DNA of 64,000 nucleotides from Setophaga petechia (GCA_024362935.1 JANCRA010000012.1:8866001-8930000); one strand, 5' to 3'. Counted from the first letter of the stretch, positions 23,651 through 37,700 are shown. Notes: generated from the letters alone by a model not told the origin. Numbers and translations: made by a program.

Positions 23651-24793
23651 CTTCAGCTGACCCAGTCCAGGTATTTGTACAGTCCCATCCTATGTTTCAC
23701 AGGTGAAAGATGGCTTTTTTGAGAGGTTTTTTAACCATTTCAGTGACCTGGCTGGGGAGCAGTAAAGAGCCATCAGAGCTGGCACATGTGAGCTTTGTGC
23801 TCTGCTGGGAGGCTGGAGCATGGGAGCCACAGCAGCTCCCTGCAGGCCATCAAATCCATGAGCCAATAGCACCCAGGGCCACAGCCTTTCCTTTCCCAAA
23901 TTTTCTCCCAGAATCACCAGCAAAGAGAACTAGAAAAGACCTGTTGTATCAATTCTGTGAAAACCTGAACTTCCTTGGAAACACCCAGAAAAGGATAAAG
24001 CACCTTTTTAAGACTCTGCACCATTTCTACCTGTATCTATTAAAGCCACCCTTCAGTGTCCCTGTTCAGGCTCAGACATACAAGCAAGTTGCAGTGGGAT
24101 GACAAGTTATCATGCATCTGAACACTCATTGCCTGTGACAAATGTGAGCTAATACTTGCTGATTTATTCAACAGTGAAAATCAGCCTGAAGTAATCAAAA
24201 TTTCTCTGCATTTGCCATAGGACAAGAGCATGCAATGGATAGAGACAGGTCACAGATGTGTGGAAGGGTGATAACTTCTACATCAAGATAACTTCCTCAT
24301 GTGCCACAGCCTTTGTTCAGAATTAAAAATTACTTTGATCTAATTCAGCTTCATTTATTTTGGGAGTGAAGCAAATTAATTTTCATTCTTGGTGAGAGTG
24401 GTCAAATAGAAGCTGTATGTGGTTTAACTAAGGCACTTTCATTTCACAGTGACTTCATACATATTAAGCTGAAAAACTTTGGATAAAACCTCAAAACAGA
24501 GGCAGATCCTCCACAATCTCCTTCATCTCTTATTTTCTAAAAATCACGTTTTTTCTATCACAGAACTAATGGAATTATTGTGATGAGTGATTTTTCCTGG
24601 ATGCAATTAAAAATCATAATTACTATTGCTATTCATCTGTCATATCTACTACACCATTTTTGAATACCACCACAGTCTGCATTTAAAATTCTTTTCTGAT
24701 TAAAAGATGAGACATTGTGCACTGTCAGTGCTCAGTAATCCAGGAAACATCAGCCTACAACTGAAAATTACTCAAGTTAAACTTAAAACTCAC

Positions 24794-24996
24794 CCTGAAT
24801 TCAAGACCTCCTTTTGGTTCAATGTTAAAAGCTCCTGTAAGTGGATTTGAATTTACTATGGTAGGAAGAATTGCAACACCTTCAGAAGCCAATGGAGAAA
24901 GAGTCACATTAAAGTTATAGACTGCAACACCAGCTGCAGAGTTTTCTTCAACAGTGCTTGTTGCAGGTAAGCCCTGAAGCAACTGGGATCTTCTTC
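24794..24996 (-). CDS. CDHR3: CDHR3 coding exon 2: first half of EC1
   Basis: Residues 24-91. Contains the EC1 opening calcium-ligand region TSTVEENSAAGVAVYNF, where the VEEN motif supplies the usual acidic ligand, a FNVTLS glycosylation sequon, and the block IVNSNPLTGAF, which is strongly conserved with human CDHR3. Acceptor ttcatctgcag; donor TTC AGG / gtgagt. Phases are 1 in and 0 out, matching both neighbours. Confidence 0.93.
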
Positions 24997-27703
24997 CTGC
25001 AGATGAAAATGAATGCAAAATTACTTGAGCTAACAAATACACAGCTTTTCTGAAGAGCTGTCATTAAGGAACACAAAATTCCCTGACTCTCTTTTTACCT
25101 ATGAATGAGGGCATGTGGTAGTAAATCCAGTGTTAATGGCAAAAGAATCCATTTTTCTTTAATTTAGTCACTTTAAAAGTATTCCTTTACTGCATCTTTT
25201 GCCTTCATATATGTCTTCATACAGAAGCAAACAAGCCCAAAATGTTTCTGTTTTTTCATTTTGCTCCCTGTACTAATTAGTGCCTCTTCTCACTGTTACA
25301 TCAAGAAGTACCTTGGATCACACAGACCCAGATACCAAAGAAGCAATGGTTTTTTGTGGATTACACTACCTGCAGCACCTATTTCCTCCATTTCCTTCTT
25401 CTAATTCTTTCTACAGAGGCTGTGTGCAAGTCTGGCTCTTGAGTAGGGTGATTTCATAACAGTTTCAGGGGTGTGCTGTCATGTCTCCTGCTCTGAGCAA
25501 GGAAGAGCAGCCTGGAGTCTTTGGAGAAGATGTAGACCCACAAAAGTACCATATTGTTCAAAACTGCATGGAAGCGCCACATGCTGGTGAGGCATCCACA
25601 GATTTGCACAAGCTCCTTGTTTGTCCAGACCTCTGGATTCCCCAAATCAAAACTTTTGCTTTCTCTGTCATTTAGCTTCTAGTTTTTGGTATTTTTGACA
25701 AAGACCTTTGTGCTTCATCTTATGAACTGTCTAGACAACTTAAATCAGGACTGCTTTTGATGCCCTGAAACAATACTTCAGTAATCTCACACCCCTGAAC
25801 CAGCAATGTACCTCAACACCAGACTATGGCAGGGCTGACTGTTGCTTGGGGATGCTTCACTGGCTCATCCAAAACACTTTCCAAGAAAGCTGGCTGTGTT
25901 CAGCCAAACTTCTACACACTCTGTGCCAAGGGGGAGACAGATAGTGCCCCCTCAAGGGTCTGGACAGGCTCTTCATACACCAGAAATTACTGTGATAAAA
26001 GCTCCATGAACTCTCTTTTTTTGCTGCAGAACTGCAAGGTGAAAAGCTGCTACAGGAACTAGTCTGAGACCATTAGAGCTGCATGGAGATTCTCATGCTC
26101 CCACACGGCAGACGCAGCAGGTTCATGGGTCACTGATCCAGCTGGGATCACTCTGGCATTTATGAAAAAAATTACTTTGGAGATACTTTACAGGTACAGG
26201 ATGGGATGTAGGACACTGTGAGATGGGAACTGCCTGAAAGAGTTAATCTCTGACCTGACTGAAACAGGTCAGTCTGACACCCTGGCAGGACTGAGTTCAG
26301 CTGAGCTGTTACTGATTTATGTCAGCAGGAGCAAGATACAGTGAAGGACTAAGTTTTTATTACTGTTATTACAAATTCTGGAAAACATCATCAACAAAAA
26401 TCACCCATGCAAATGAGGCTGGGCTGAGAGGGGCTTCTGGAGATACATTTCCATAAGTGGAGCTGAACTTCAAATGTAATCTCCTGTGGACAGTACTTAA
26501 TGAATTCAGCTCACTCATCAAGCCACAGTTCATTAATGGAAACCATTTATACAAGCAATGAAATAATTTCAGTATTTAGAAATGTAGAAAGGAGTTGCCA
26601 TTTTTGTGTTATGTTCAAAGATTGCATTGGTTGTTTATTCAGAATTTGTCTTTCTAAATCTAAAGTTCTAACTTCTTGCTCTTCATTTTAACTGAAATTT
26701 TAGGTGCTGCATCTGAATGGCTTCTTCTTTTTCCAACCAATTTTACAAAAACTCTCCTTCCATATTTACAAATCCTTGCTCACCTCTTTACTTTGCAGAA
26801 CAAAATATTTCTGTAGCAATTTAACACATTATTTATTAGAATTATCAATGACAATCATTGACAAATGATGAGTCCAAGACAAAGCAATAAAGAGATTATT
26901 TTGGAGAAGTTTATGCATATTTAAGACTTAGTTATCTGTCATGTTCCAGTCTTTAGAGTGTTCTTGAGTAACACCTTCAAGACTTTCTCTATCCACAACC
27001 ATGCAGGTTGGAAAAGTGCTATTTTTCAAAGAAAGCTGAAAGTGGCAGGCAGTGTCCTAATCACAGTTTTGGGAACATCAGAAAAACCACTGAATACTGA
27101 CAGATTTCTGAGGGGTGGCAGAACTCTTACAGTTCCTTGAGAGCAAAATGACCCTACCTGAGCAGATAGCCTACAGCAACACCAGTGCTTTTATGTGCCA
27201 CTCAGACTTCAGACAGTTTGAAGATCTACTAAGTTGCTAATGTGCAAATACTCATATTGGCAAATCTCCCATGTATTTACACTGAGCAAAGTGAGTTATG
27301 TTATACTACGAATATTGTCCACAACTTTCTCTCTGTTTAGTTGCTTGTTGTACTTATCAAAGAGAAATGTTATCAATATCTGAAAGTAGGATGCTGGAGT
27401 ATAACTACTAGTTATTGTTTCTTGGAGAGCAGACCTCCTTTCCCACTCCAGTGCTGTCACACTGGGCAAGTGGCTATTAGAAATGAAGTGCCTCATCCAA
27501 AAAAGAGTTTTAGCAAAGAGTCATATTCTCTTCATTACACTGCTGTAACCACAGAGCCCAGTCTATTTCAGTCAGAAAATAATTGTTGCTTGATTTTTCC
27601 CATCTGTGTCTGATCCCTAAATATGTATTATAAAGTTCCCTAGAGAAAGCATAACAGCCAACAGTGTTCTAATTTTAGCAGCATAATGAAATCATGTTCT
27701 TAC
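24997..27703 (-). other. CDHR3: CDHR3 intron 1 (between signal-peptide exon and EC1)
   Basis: About 2.7 kb with no recognised feature. Short open frames only. Confidence 0.6.
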
Positions 27704-27789
27704 CAGATACTACTCCCAGCAAAATTAGGAAAAGGAGCATGCTCTTCATTGTCTTTATGACCCTGTCCTTCATGTTCCCAGCATGCAAA
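27704..27789 (-). CDS. CDHR3: CDHR3 coding exon 1: start codon and signal peptide
   Basis: The ATG at 27,773 (minus strand) has an A at -3 and a G at +4 and opens a short basic start followed by the hydrophobic stretch SMLLFLILLGVVSG, a typical signal peptide. A second in-frame ATG (27,749) lies just before the hydrophobic core, so a shorter start is possible. The exon ends TCT G / gtaaga at 27,704 (phase 1), which joins exactly to exon 2. Upstream, ctttcttcag at 27,790 is a good splice acceptor, so 27,774-27,789 is probably 5' UTR and at least one non-coding exon lies further upstream. That UTR part is inference. Confidence 0.85.
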
Positions 27790-30700
27790 CTGAAGAAAGA
27801 TCACAGTATGTTTTCCCCAGTTTACATCAGCTCCATCTAAATTCTTCCTCTTTTTCATGTTGTGCAGTGAGAAATAAGACAAAGGACCTGCATCTCCAAG
27901 GGAGTTTCCAAACACCATCAGCTTGTTTGCTCTTTCAGGGAGCTGCTCCTGGCTGACACTTCATTCACAGCCCTGGTCTGTACTTGGGAAAACAGTCATT
28001 AATTGTCCTTCCACTATAATCATCTTATTCAATGAAGCATTATGAAGAGAATCTAGTATGTTTTAAATCTGGAAATACCATGCTGTTTTCACCACTACAG
28101 CAACGAGGTGCTCTCTTCATTCACCAGAATCAAATACACATGTTTTTTAACCAAACCAAGAACGTGAAGTTTTCTTATTTTTCTGACTACCAGAGAATCT
28201 CTCAGAACACACATACTACATATCTGGAGGTGAGGCATGAGTACATGATGAAGTTTGTACATGATGCAGCATTGCTGTAGCTGTCTCAGGAACACCATGG
28301 ACCCCCACAGAAGTGCACTGGTTCCCTTAGATTAGGCACTGAACTTGCTAGCTCACGATACAACCAACTCTTTTTTTTTAAACTAAGGATGGTCCTAGAG
28401 TTAGTTCATGGAGCATAGGAGAGAAGTGACACTAATACTGGAGCTGGATGCAATATAGGTGCATTAGAATTCACTCATAGAATAATTTAGCCTGGAAGGG
28501 ACCTCTGGAGGTCACCTAGTGAAATATCCTGCTCAAAGCAGGCTTAATTAAATCAGGGTGCTCAGGGACTCATCAAGTTGATTCTCAACATCTCTGCACA
28601 AACTTAGCAGCTCTGCTAAGAGGCAGAATTTTGAGATTCAGATTTAACACAGCTATGAAGAAACCTGACTGAATTGTGATCTAAGCTGGCATCTCGATGT
28701 TTCTGCACGACCCTCTGTGGCTGTCCCACTGAAAGCTGACAGTAGCTCAGAAAGTTCTGGCCCTTGCTTCTGTGTTTTGTGTAGCATGAGCATGAGCTGC
28801 CAGTGTAACACCAGGGCAGGCACTGCCTGTGCCTGCTGTGTCCACATCTCAGCTATGGTACCTGTGTGGCTGGAGAATTCTGCTGACACAACGGACCTGG
28901 AAAAGATGCATCAGTAAAGCCTGCTGATTGGAACTGAACCATACCTACATATCAGATATTGATTTGAGGAATCATGAGAAATACTCATTTTATGGCTAGG
29001 CTGCATCTATTTTAAAGTGCTTCTAGGACCTTGTAATGGTTTAAAGTGGATGTGGCCACACAGTATCATTTGGGAGCACAACCTGTAGTACCAAGGAAGC
29101 TGATCTCCCTTTGTCCCAGGAAATGTGTGCCTAGACTTCACATTAGTAAAAAAAGTGTGTGGAGAATCTCACTCTCGAATGACCTAGTTATGCTGATAAT
29201 AATGTAAATATATTTATATTGTCAAAAATTCTAACATGTCCCTTTACCTACCAGATCTTTGCCCATCCCTTCATATGCATTTCCTGAGTTCACAAAGAAG
29301 TTTTGATGTGACTGGACACCTCACAAAGATGAGGTCTGTGTGCACAGGCATGAATCAGGCTTGTACAATGTGGTGTATTGTACAGTGATCTTCTACTAAT
29401 TACCAGAACAGTGTAAAATTGCTGCTAGATTTATTCTCTCCTTTTAGTTGTAATGTGTAACATATCCCATTATAAGCCTGTTTCTTTAAGTCTTGAAAAA
29501 ACTATAGAAACATCTGGGATAAGTTTCAGAGTCTTTCAGGATTTCTAAATTTGTTTAGTATCTGCTTTGAGGGATAGGACTGATTCCATCCTATGCTCTG
29601 GATAGACAAGCTTTCTCCAGAACTCGTAGGTCACAATTTTATCCTTTATTTTCTTTCTTTTCTTCTTAGGCTCCGTTTTGGTGGGGAGAAGGGGGAATTT
29701 GGTTTGGCTTGAGGTGTTTTTGTTCCTGTAAATATATTTCTCAGCTTCTTTGTTTTGATCCTCTTTCTGACAATGTACACAGATCTAATTTCAGCAAGGA
29801 TTCAAAGTCCATAAACATAAACCAGACATTATTTATGATAAAAACACTATAGAGAGCTACAGGAGACATGTATGGGAAAGGCATCAGGAATGCACATATG
29901 CTTGCAATGCTATCCTGTCCCCAGCTTCACCTGGAATTGCAATGGGTAATTGTTTCAGGTACTAAGTAAATACCCATAAAGCAGTTAATTTCTGCTTTCC
30001 CTCTAAATATGTCTCCAGGGCTTTCAAGTAGTTCCTGTTAAGCCTCAGGGTTCAAGTATGTTGTGAGGAGACTGTAAAGGTGGCCATGGAGATGAGGGGA
30101 GAGCCAAGCAAGCCTGCAGGAAGGGCAGTGTGGAAAGCAGCTCATATGGGTGGAGGAAGGGTGAGCAGAAAGGGCTCTGGCTCTTTCTTCTTCTTTCAGT
30201 CACTTCCACTGTGTCTCATTACTTTCCTTAAATCCATTGCTTCTTATATTCCTCCAAGTGGATTTCTGTGGTTCTCTGATTCCACCCGCCAGGATGTGAG
30301 GGATGAAATGAAAGGGCAGGCCATAATTAAAAGAGAGGCTAGAAGAGTTTGAGAATCAAGTAGAGAAAAGCATACAGGCTGGTTAAGAATAGGTGAATTA
30401 GGAAAAGGGTGAGCAAGGCAGAAATTCACTGGCCAGTCTAGCGCCAGCAGCACTTACCCTGCCAGGAGGTCAGGAATAAGCTTCCTGGGAATATAAAACA
30501 ACTAGATGAAGAGAAGTCAAGGCAACACAAGCAACAATACAACTAGGGAGTTTTCAGGCAAAATAGAGGGAAGATTAATTTTGGAGCAAACAAAGAGGAC
30601 AAAAAAAAGTTTTTGTAATTCTCTGGTTTTTAAGATTATTTGCCACTTTATTTGGGTCCTTTGAAGCAAAAAAAAAATGCACTTCTGAAAAAAAGTCTTC

Positions 30701-33700
30701 TGGATAATCAGGTAAAGTGGAGAATATGAGGAAGATGCAACATCTTTCAAGAGATTAACGAATCCTGGTTCCAAGGAAAAGATCAACAGATGGGAGTATG
30801 CACTGGTCTGTGAGGAAAACAAGTCCTCCCATTACTCCAGCAGTTATACACCCAAGAGATGAAAGCTTTTGCCAGAGAAGAAGGAATCCCGAGAGACTGC
30901 CTTTTGCAACAAAGAATTTGAGCACTTATTTCAGGACCACTGGGAATATGAAAGGCATTAAGGTAGCAGAGATTTTTCTGATCCTTCCCATTCCCTCTGC
31001 TTCATCTAGACAAGTGTGGTCTGAGGCAGACAGATGATTACAAGGACATGAATTCTAGAAAACTCCAGAGGTACTTGAAGGCTTCCAATGTAAAGATCAA
31101 GTGACAACAGCAAAGTCACACAGAAATTCCAGAAAAGACAGAGGTCTTAGTCCAACTCCCAAGCTCAATCATGACAACTGTGAGACACCATGACTGCAAA
31201 AAACATATTGCTGCTAAATATTTTTCTCTTTAAGAAGTTCTGGTGCTGCTTAAAAATACTACATTTTCTTCTGCCTTTACAAAACATGGAAGTCAGTGAT
31301 AACAAGTTTTAATATTCATTCACCCAAGCAAAAGTAGATGTTACCAGCAAGTATTCTGTGTTTTGTGTTTTGCAATGAATAATGTGTAATAGAATATTTG
31401 GTGCCTGCAAAAAATTGTATCACTTGTCCATACCAAATACGTTTAACACTTGAATTTTAATAATCTCTTCCAAACTAAGTTCTAGTGCCATTAAAGATAC
31501 AATGAAAAATGTGTTGATGCCAATGAAGTCTTCTTCCAGCATTTACTGGTTATTGGATGAGGATCTCAACCCATGCAGCAATCTTTGTACCTCATGACAC
31601 AGCATTCACTCCCTGTTACACGTTTGTTATTGAAATTGCTTGGCCACCTGAGCTGTTTGGTAAATATATAAACCAGGCTGTGAATAGCAAAAGATGCAAG
31701 TGCAACAAGAAAGAATGCTCCAGGAAAATATGGGTACACAAACTCTAAGGTTTCTATGTACACAGTGATGCACTTCATTTAGTCAAGTATTTTATTATAT
31801 CATCAGGAATTATTTAAACAGGCCTTTGCATCATGAAACATGAAAAATCTTCCCTGTTTTATCAGCAAAAGGCATTGGATTATTTTTGCAAAAGCAACCT
31901 TGCATTTTAGCACACATAAAATATTTTCGATTGACTTTGAAAAAACAACCCCCAGAAAAGTGTGCAACTAACAGAAAAGGGCATGGCTGGGCACAGGGTG
32001 AGGGCTCTCCATCCATCACATGGAGATAGATGGGTTTTTACACCTAAGTTCCTCCATCCTTTGAACAAGAGGAGTGAGAATAATTCGCTACTCCCTAACA
32101 GTGTGAAATTTTGTTTGCTTCTGGTTTCAAGAACTTTGAGATCTTCAGCTGGGCTCTGTGGCTCTGCAGGGGACCAGAAGAGGGACATGGTACATAAGGA
32201 GGGATGTTTCACTCTCCACTTTTGTTTCAGAGTACTTAATCATTGGAAAATCATTATAATGATCGTGGTCTCACAAAAATCAATGACAAGCCTGGTTTTG
32301 AAAGGAGCCATTTCAGTAGACGTGGACCTTGATAAAGTGGTACAAAGGCAAAAAAAATTCCTCATCACCCAAAGGAGATAGACAATATCCACTGCTGGCC
32401 CTTTTCTTTGTTGTTCTCTGCTGACTAGAGAAAACCTTTAGAAATATCACACAGAGATAGGGTTAAATTCATCTGGGTACAGACACAGAATTACTTTTTT
32501 ACAGTTGCTGAGTTTAGATTATGCTGATTTTATATGAGAACAAACATGAATGGAAAAAATAATCCACTTACAATTGACATGAGGCAACATTATATCTGAG
32601 TAATGACTTGACTGAATCTGCCACCACATTAATACACAAAAGGCAGCAGGAAGCCAGTGCAATATTCCAGATGTATATATTTCTTGCCTGTGGATTTGAG
32701 CATCGATATCATGGAACAGCCTGAGACCATAAGAGCTTTCTTAATGAAACAGAGGATCCCACACAGTAAACCTAGTGTCCAATAAATGTTTTGACAGAGA
32801 GAGCTATGAAGCTGCAAAGGTAGGTGGATGAATGCACAGAGATTTTAAAAAGCCCTGCAGCCCAGATTGAGTTTAGTCACATAAAACCTGGCTGTTACAA
32901 TATGAGCTACATGGGTGATAACAAGGAAACAAGGTCAGGATGTGTCCCTTTGCTGTGTATGGCTCCCCTGACCATTGCAGGAGCTGAGGGAATATTGCCA
33001 TCTAGTGCCACACAGAAATCCAGCTGTCTAAACAGAAAAGAGCCATTTAATTAATGCAGGCAATGGTTACAAAGCCTCTTAAAACCCAGGGATATTATGT
33101 GCCAGGGACATCATTTTGGTCAGTGTCTTTGCCAGGTTTGTCATTAGAAATGGTACATTTTCTCCTTTAAAAAAATTACTGTGTTGTGGGAGCTGAGCCA
33201 CAACACTTTGGAGGAAAGATCCTGGTCAGTTGTTCTGAGGTTGTGAAAAAAGTGCAAAATATTCTCACAGCAGTTGAGCAAGTAGCTGCCAGAATGATGG
33301 GATGCTGTTGAGAATGGGATTTTTCTTGCCTGCCAAAAAAACAGACCTGTCTATGTCATTGTGCTATGGTCACCTTAGTCTTGTTTTGGAAACAAAGAGC
33401 CACTACTAGGGCACAACTGGTGTGACCAGCTTTAGCAGTTGCATTTAGGATGGGAAGTGATGTACTTCTGAAACATCTGTTTCTCTGCAGAGACAACAAG
33501 GGGGGTTTGGGAGATCTGGTTCTGATGTTCAGAGTCTTTGAACATTCAGTGCCTGTCTCTCTGGACCATTTTTTAACCAGATAGGCAATAATTTTGAGGA
33601 TCTGTTGCTAATCCACTTTTAGCCTTCTAAATCCCATGCTCTCAGCTGTGTGATTCTCATTCAGGTGGTGAGGACACTTGTGCTGCCACAGAAGCTCCTG

Positions 33701-33900
33701 CTGGCCTGTACCAGGGTGCACTCACTGCTGGGCAGGCACAGTGGGACACATTTCCCACTCTCCTCTGTGTGCAGCAACCTAAGGAAGTTCCTCCTGTTGT
33801 CATGCCAGAAAGGGGTAACAGAGCAGCTCAGTTCCCTTCAGCCAAAACCCTGCTGGGCCTGAGATGAGGGGGTTTTTAATCAGCACATATGCTTGAGATA
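27790..33900. other. Region upstream of CDHR3 coding start
   Basis: Between the CDHR3 signal-peptide exon and the ATXN7L1 island. No CpG island and no clear TATA box directly upstream of 27,789, which fits a tissue-restricted promoter further upstream (inference). Contains the CR1 fragment at 28,474-28,610 and a one-mismatch CTCF-like core at 32,997-33,011. No coding gene recognised. Confidence 0.5.
28474..28610 (-). mobile_element. CR1-type LINE, 3' end fragment (reverse orientation)
   Basis: Reads tcatagaataatttagcctg, ggaagggacctctggaggtc, cctgctcaaagcaggctta and gggtgctcagggactcatc, the reverse complement of a CR1 3' terminus. The inner boundary near 28,610 is approximate. Same strand as CDHR3 transcription. 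Confidence 0.87.
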
Positions 33901-34668
33901 CTTTTAATGAGGCCATCAACTCGCTTATCTACGCCACCAAATACATGCCAGATTATAACAATTTTCAGTCATTGCCCATCTGGAGCAGATTCAAACCAGT
34001 GGTTGATTTTCAAAAGCAATTTGAAAATCAAAATCAGTTAAGTAATCAAATCTTCCAAGGCTGCAAATAATGTCCAGATTTTCAAGCCAGCAGCATCATG
34101 TTTATAAATGTTGACTTAAAATTTAAGTGTCCCACCAGTACCTCTGAGTTAATTGCCATGTTATGGCTTGTGGCTGTGACTTTCCCACTATTTCTGCTCC
34201 CTAGCCATGTAAAGGAAGGGATTAAATCACAAAGAGAATCAGAGTCAATAATAAAAAAGAATATTTTTTTTCAACCTGAGAATTTTTTAGACACCCACTA
34301 ATCCTTTTCTTTTAAATAACATGAGTGCCAATTAAGCAAGAGACTGCTAAGTTATCTTTTTATATATAAGTATATGTGCTTATATTTTAAAAATCCATTA
34401 TTTCACATCATCAAATCTAAATCCCTACATCAAATACAAATTCTTTCCTTTTCTACACTGATTTTAAATACACTGCAAAAAATGTGTATCTGAAGTTCCT
34501 CCAAATGAGGAATTGTTTAAATAATAAAATGTCTCACAATAATAGTACTGTATAAAGTTACTGATGTCAAACTTTGCCAGGATTTTTAGGGTTATTTTCT
34601 TTGCTTTTGTTCATTTGGCAAAGTCCTTAAATGTGGTATTTGAAAACAAATAGAATATGTGCACTCAC

Positions 34669-34712
34669 CTGAGTATTCATGATGTGAATTAAAATTCCAT
34701 CTAAATAGGAAC
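34669..34712 (-). other. Candidate 44-nt non-coding exon (possible CDHR3 5' UTR or lncRNA)
   Basis: On the minus strand a strong acceptor (cttgttttacag) and a perfect donor (ACTCAG / gtgagt) bracket 44 nt. The interval contains stops and one late ATG. If it were spliced to CDHR3 exon 1, that ATG would read out of frame with the CDHR3 start, which counts against a simple UTR role. Prediction from splice signals only. Confidence 0.3.
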
Positions 34713-37700
34713 CTGTAAAACAAGGGTTGTAGATTAATAAACATTTTAAAGCACCCAGAAATGTGACTTTCCAAAGCTCTCACTCTTATCCTCTCAGTTC
34801 CCCATAAGTTTAGCTAAAAAAAATCTATGCTAACAGCTTCCAGAAATAAATAGCAACGAACTGGCAGCAAATTCTGGAACTCCCCCATACCTCTTAGTCC
34901 ATGGGGACACAGACTGACCTTTCAGATGCAACCCAAACCCAACTGATTTCCTCAGACTTTTGCCTGACTCAGACAGTTTGGGTGTTCTAGGCAGGCAGGG
35001 AAGGATTACTAACATCAGCTATATCCTAATTATTTAAGAGGCTGCATACTGCTGGATCCAGCACAGAGGGAAAGTTCTCACAGACTTCACTGGGATCTGG
35101 ATCAGTCTTTTAAAGTTTGAAGGAGCTGGGCAAGTGTCAGGAAAGATGGATGGCAGATTTTATCTGCTGGTACAAACTGCCAGGTCTATACTGACATTTC
35201 CACCAGCTGAGCCTTTACCCCAGGACATGCAGTGTTACGAAGCTGTGATGTAAAACAGAGTCATAAATTGTTTTCCTGCACTGAGGAACAGCAGTGGGAT
35301 GACATGCCAAATCTCTTTAAGAATCAAGAGGTGAACGCCCCAAAATGTCCACACACCCAGCAGCGCAGTTGGATGAAGTCTTCACCTAGAGAGGTGATGT
35401 CCATTTAAGTTGAACATCAGCACCAATGGATCTTTTGTTTCAATCAAAACAAAAGATTATTATCATTTCATTAATGGCAAGTGGCAGGGCTTGCCTATTT
35501 TGCTTTCCTGATATTTGCAAACATCTGAGACTGTTTCCTTGCACAAAACATTTTTCTGGGCATGAACATTTTTCTGGATGAAACCAGACTAAGCTGCACT
35601 GTCCACTCAGTTGTGTCACATCAGCCTGGGCTGTCTCAGGCTAATGCACCTGCACAATTGCTGGTGTTAAAGCACAGGGAACTGGATCCATGAATTGAGG
35701 CTGGATAAGAACTGAGCAAGTGGATGATATGGACAGGAAAAAATGGCCAGGAAATAGGGGCCTGGGCAAAAAAATTCCTGTGGAATACAGCCTGAAACAC
35801 ACATTTTTTTTATGTTCAGAGGTGTGCAGTAATGCTGGTCCAGTTTGTGGGATACACCAAGGATGGGTTTTAAGGGCCCTGAAGCCCCTAATGTTGTTGT
35901 TGTTTGTGACTACAGAAATTTAGCCTTGTTTCTGTATAAAAAAAAGGTGCTAAATGCTATACTGTTAGTTTTTTTCTGTTGAATTAAATTCTCTGTGAAA
36001 TAGCAGAGGGACAGTCACCATGTCCCAGCTAAATGGTTTGTTTGTAGCAAATTATTTTCTATTCTTAAGGAAAAAGAATTTAATCAAGTGTCAGAAACAA
36101 ACTACATCTTGACAGATTAACAGGATTGCTCCTGTTAAAAAAAATTTGTTGCCAGATTTGTTTACAAAACTTATTTTTTCAGGGATGGGTGAACTTCCTG
36201 GCATTTGCCAATCTTTTGAATAAATATTGTGGAGGATTTGTAAAATGAGAATTAATTAAAACTTTTCCTGTAAGTGCAAACCAGACATTTTGCTCAGTGT
36301 AAATAAATTGCTTGAAAGCTAATGGGAAAACTTTGAAGGAGGTGGGTGGAGAGGCAAGGAAATTTGAGCACTGTCTTTCCTTTTCCAAACAAAATATGAC
36401 TAACACAGGAATTGTAATTTATATATTAGATTTGATATATACATTTCAATCTTTCTTTGCAGGTCTGAATTGACCTCAAGACATTTCACTTCAGCTTTCA
36501 AGCTCCTCAGAGATTTGTTTATTTTTCTACAAATCTTTTTGGTTTGGCTTCCTCTGTATGAGATGTGGCAGAGGTGCTAATTTCTGGATGTGGATCTTTT
36601 AGGTACTGGCTCTTATATATGTTTGTGTGGCTCTAGGAAGGCCTTTCAGTGTTAGCTTGGGTGGTATCACCACCTCAGACAAAGAGATAAACTTACTGTC
36701 ATCATCCATTCATTCTGCTAGGGTGAGAGAAAGAATCAGATCATGAAATGCATATCCAGGAGAAAACAAGGACAAGAATTTTCATTCCACCTTTTCATTC
36801 ACTCCAAGTTGGTTTTATTGGTGGGATTTTGGCTGTTTTACTGTTTTTATAAGTGACCATGACAAAAATATTCTTCATGTATGAAACACCAGACAGCACT
36901 TCTACTCTTTCATGGATAAAGTCAAGAAAGTGTCACTAAAGATCCTTAGAATGATTTTTCAGTGACTCCTTTGGAAAGGAAATCCAAAGATAGATTTTGA
37001 ACAAAAAGACAAACATTCCTCCCATTTAGACTAAGATTTTTCACTTTTTTTTTCTCCCCTGGCCCTAATGTCCCTAACCTGAGAAATTAGTCCCGGACAA
37101 AAGCCTTCAGTGCTACAATTTGGAATACATTGTTTCTGACAAAGCCAGGGGCAGATGTCAGCCTGGCAAAGGATAGTCTGCAAACGGCAGCAACAACTCG
37201 AGGGACACCAGCACTATCCAGGTTAATTAAGTACACAGGCCATCACTAAGTCCTACAAATAAATTACAAAACAGCTCATGGATTTCACAGAAGACACAGG
37301 ATTTCACATCATGCAGTATTCAGGCAGTCTTTCTTTAGGCATCAAATCGGAAGGATTGATTCTTCCCAGTCACCTTTCCCTAAAAGATTTCCAGCTTTTA
37401 AAATTACCATGCCAGGTCTTAAAGGTTTGATTAGTTAGAGCTACCACACACTGCTGGTGTACTAATTAAATTAAACTCCACTGGGTCCATGCTTCCAAAG
37501 CCTTGTGCATTTGAGCAGCGTTTCCCACGGTCAGATGTAGGAAGCTGCCTGTTGGCAGGAGGGATAAGCATCTCTGCTTTAGAGACAGCCTCAAGCTTCT
37601 GCTTAAAGAGGCTAACACTGCCACTAACAACTAGGAAATCCTGGCAGATAGTCCACACAAATATCTCTTTCTATATTTGCACAATGTCAAGCACACTATC

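Larger units (their letters stand above)
16876..24793 (-). other. CDHR3: CDHR3 introns 4, 3 and 2
   Basis: Introns 16,876-17,857, 17,944-20,251 and 20,421-24,793. The last holds a CR1 fragment at about 23,380-23,650. No further exons were seen, and the frame and human colinearity leave no gap for one. Confidence 0.6.
1..27789 (-). other. CDHR3: CDHR3 gene (cadherin-related family member 3), 5' part to transmembrane exon
   Basis: Fifteen coding exons on the minus strand join without a frame break or stop into 751 codons plus 2 nt. Order: signal peptide (residues 1-24), EC1 (25-138), EC2 (139-239), EC3 (240-348), EC4 (349-460), EC5 (461-565), EC6 (566-about 691), then a transmembrane helix near 709-734. 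Alignment with remembered human CDHR3 is nearly colinear: shared IVNSNPLT, VVTTG, FTFSP and SPSAWYVPFV blocks, and numbering agrees to within one residue at human position 529. The product is a type I single-pass membrane protein; in mammals it sits on ciliated airway cells and serves as the rhinovirus C receptor. Human CDHR3 is about 885 residues, so the last 130 or so, all cytoplasmic, are coded beyond position 1. Sequons N-x-S/T occur in most repeats, e.g. FNVTLS, LNITVT, ANITAK, PNISLV, QNLSYV and SNTSRL. Introns range from 104 to 4,373 bp. The gene appears intact. Confidence 0.95.
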
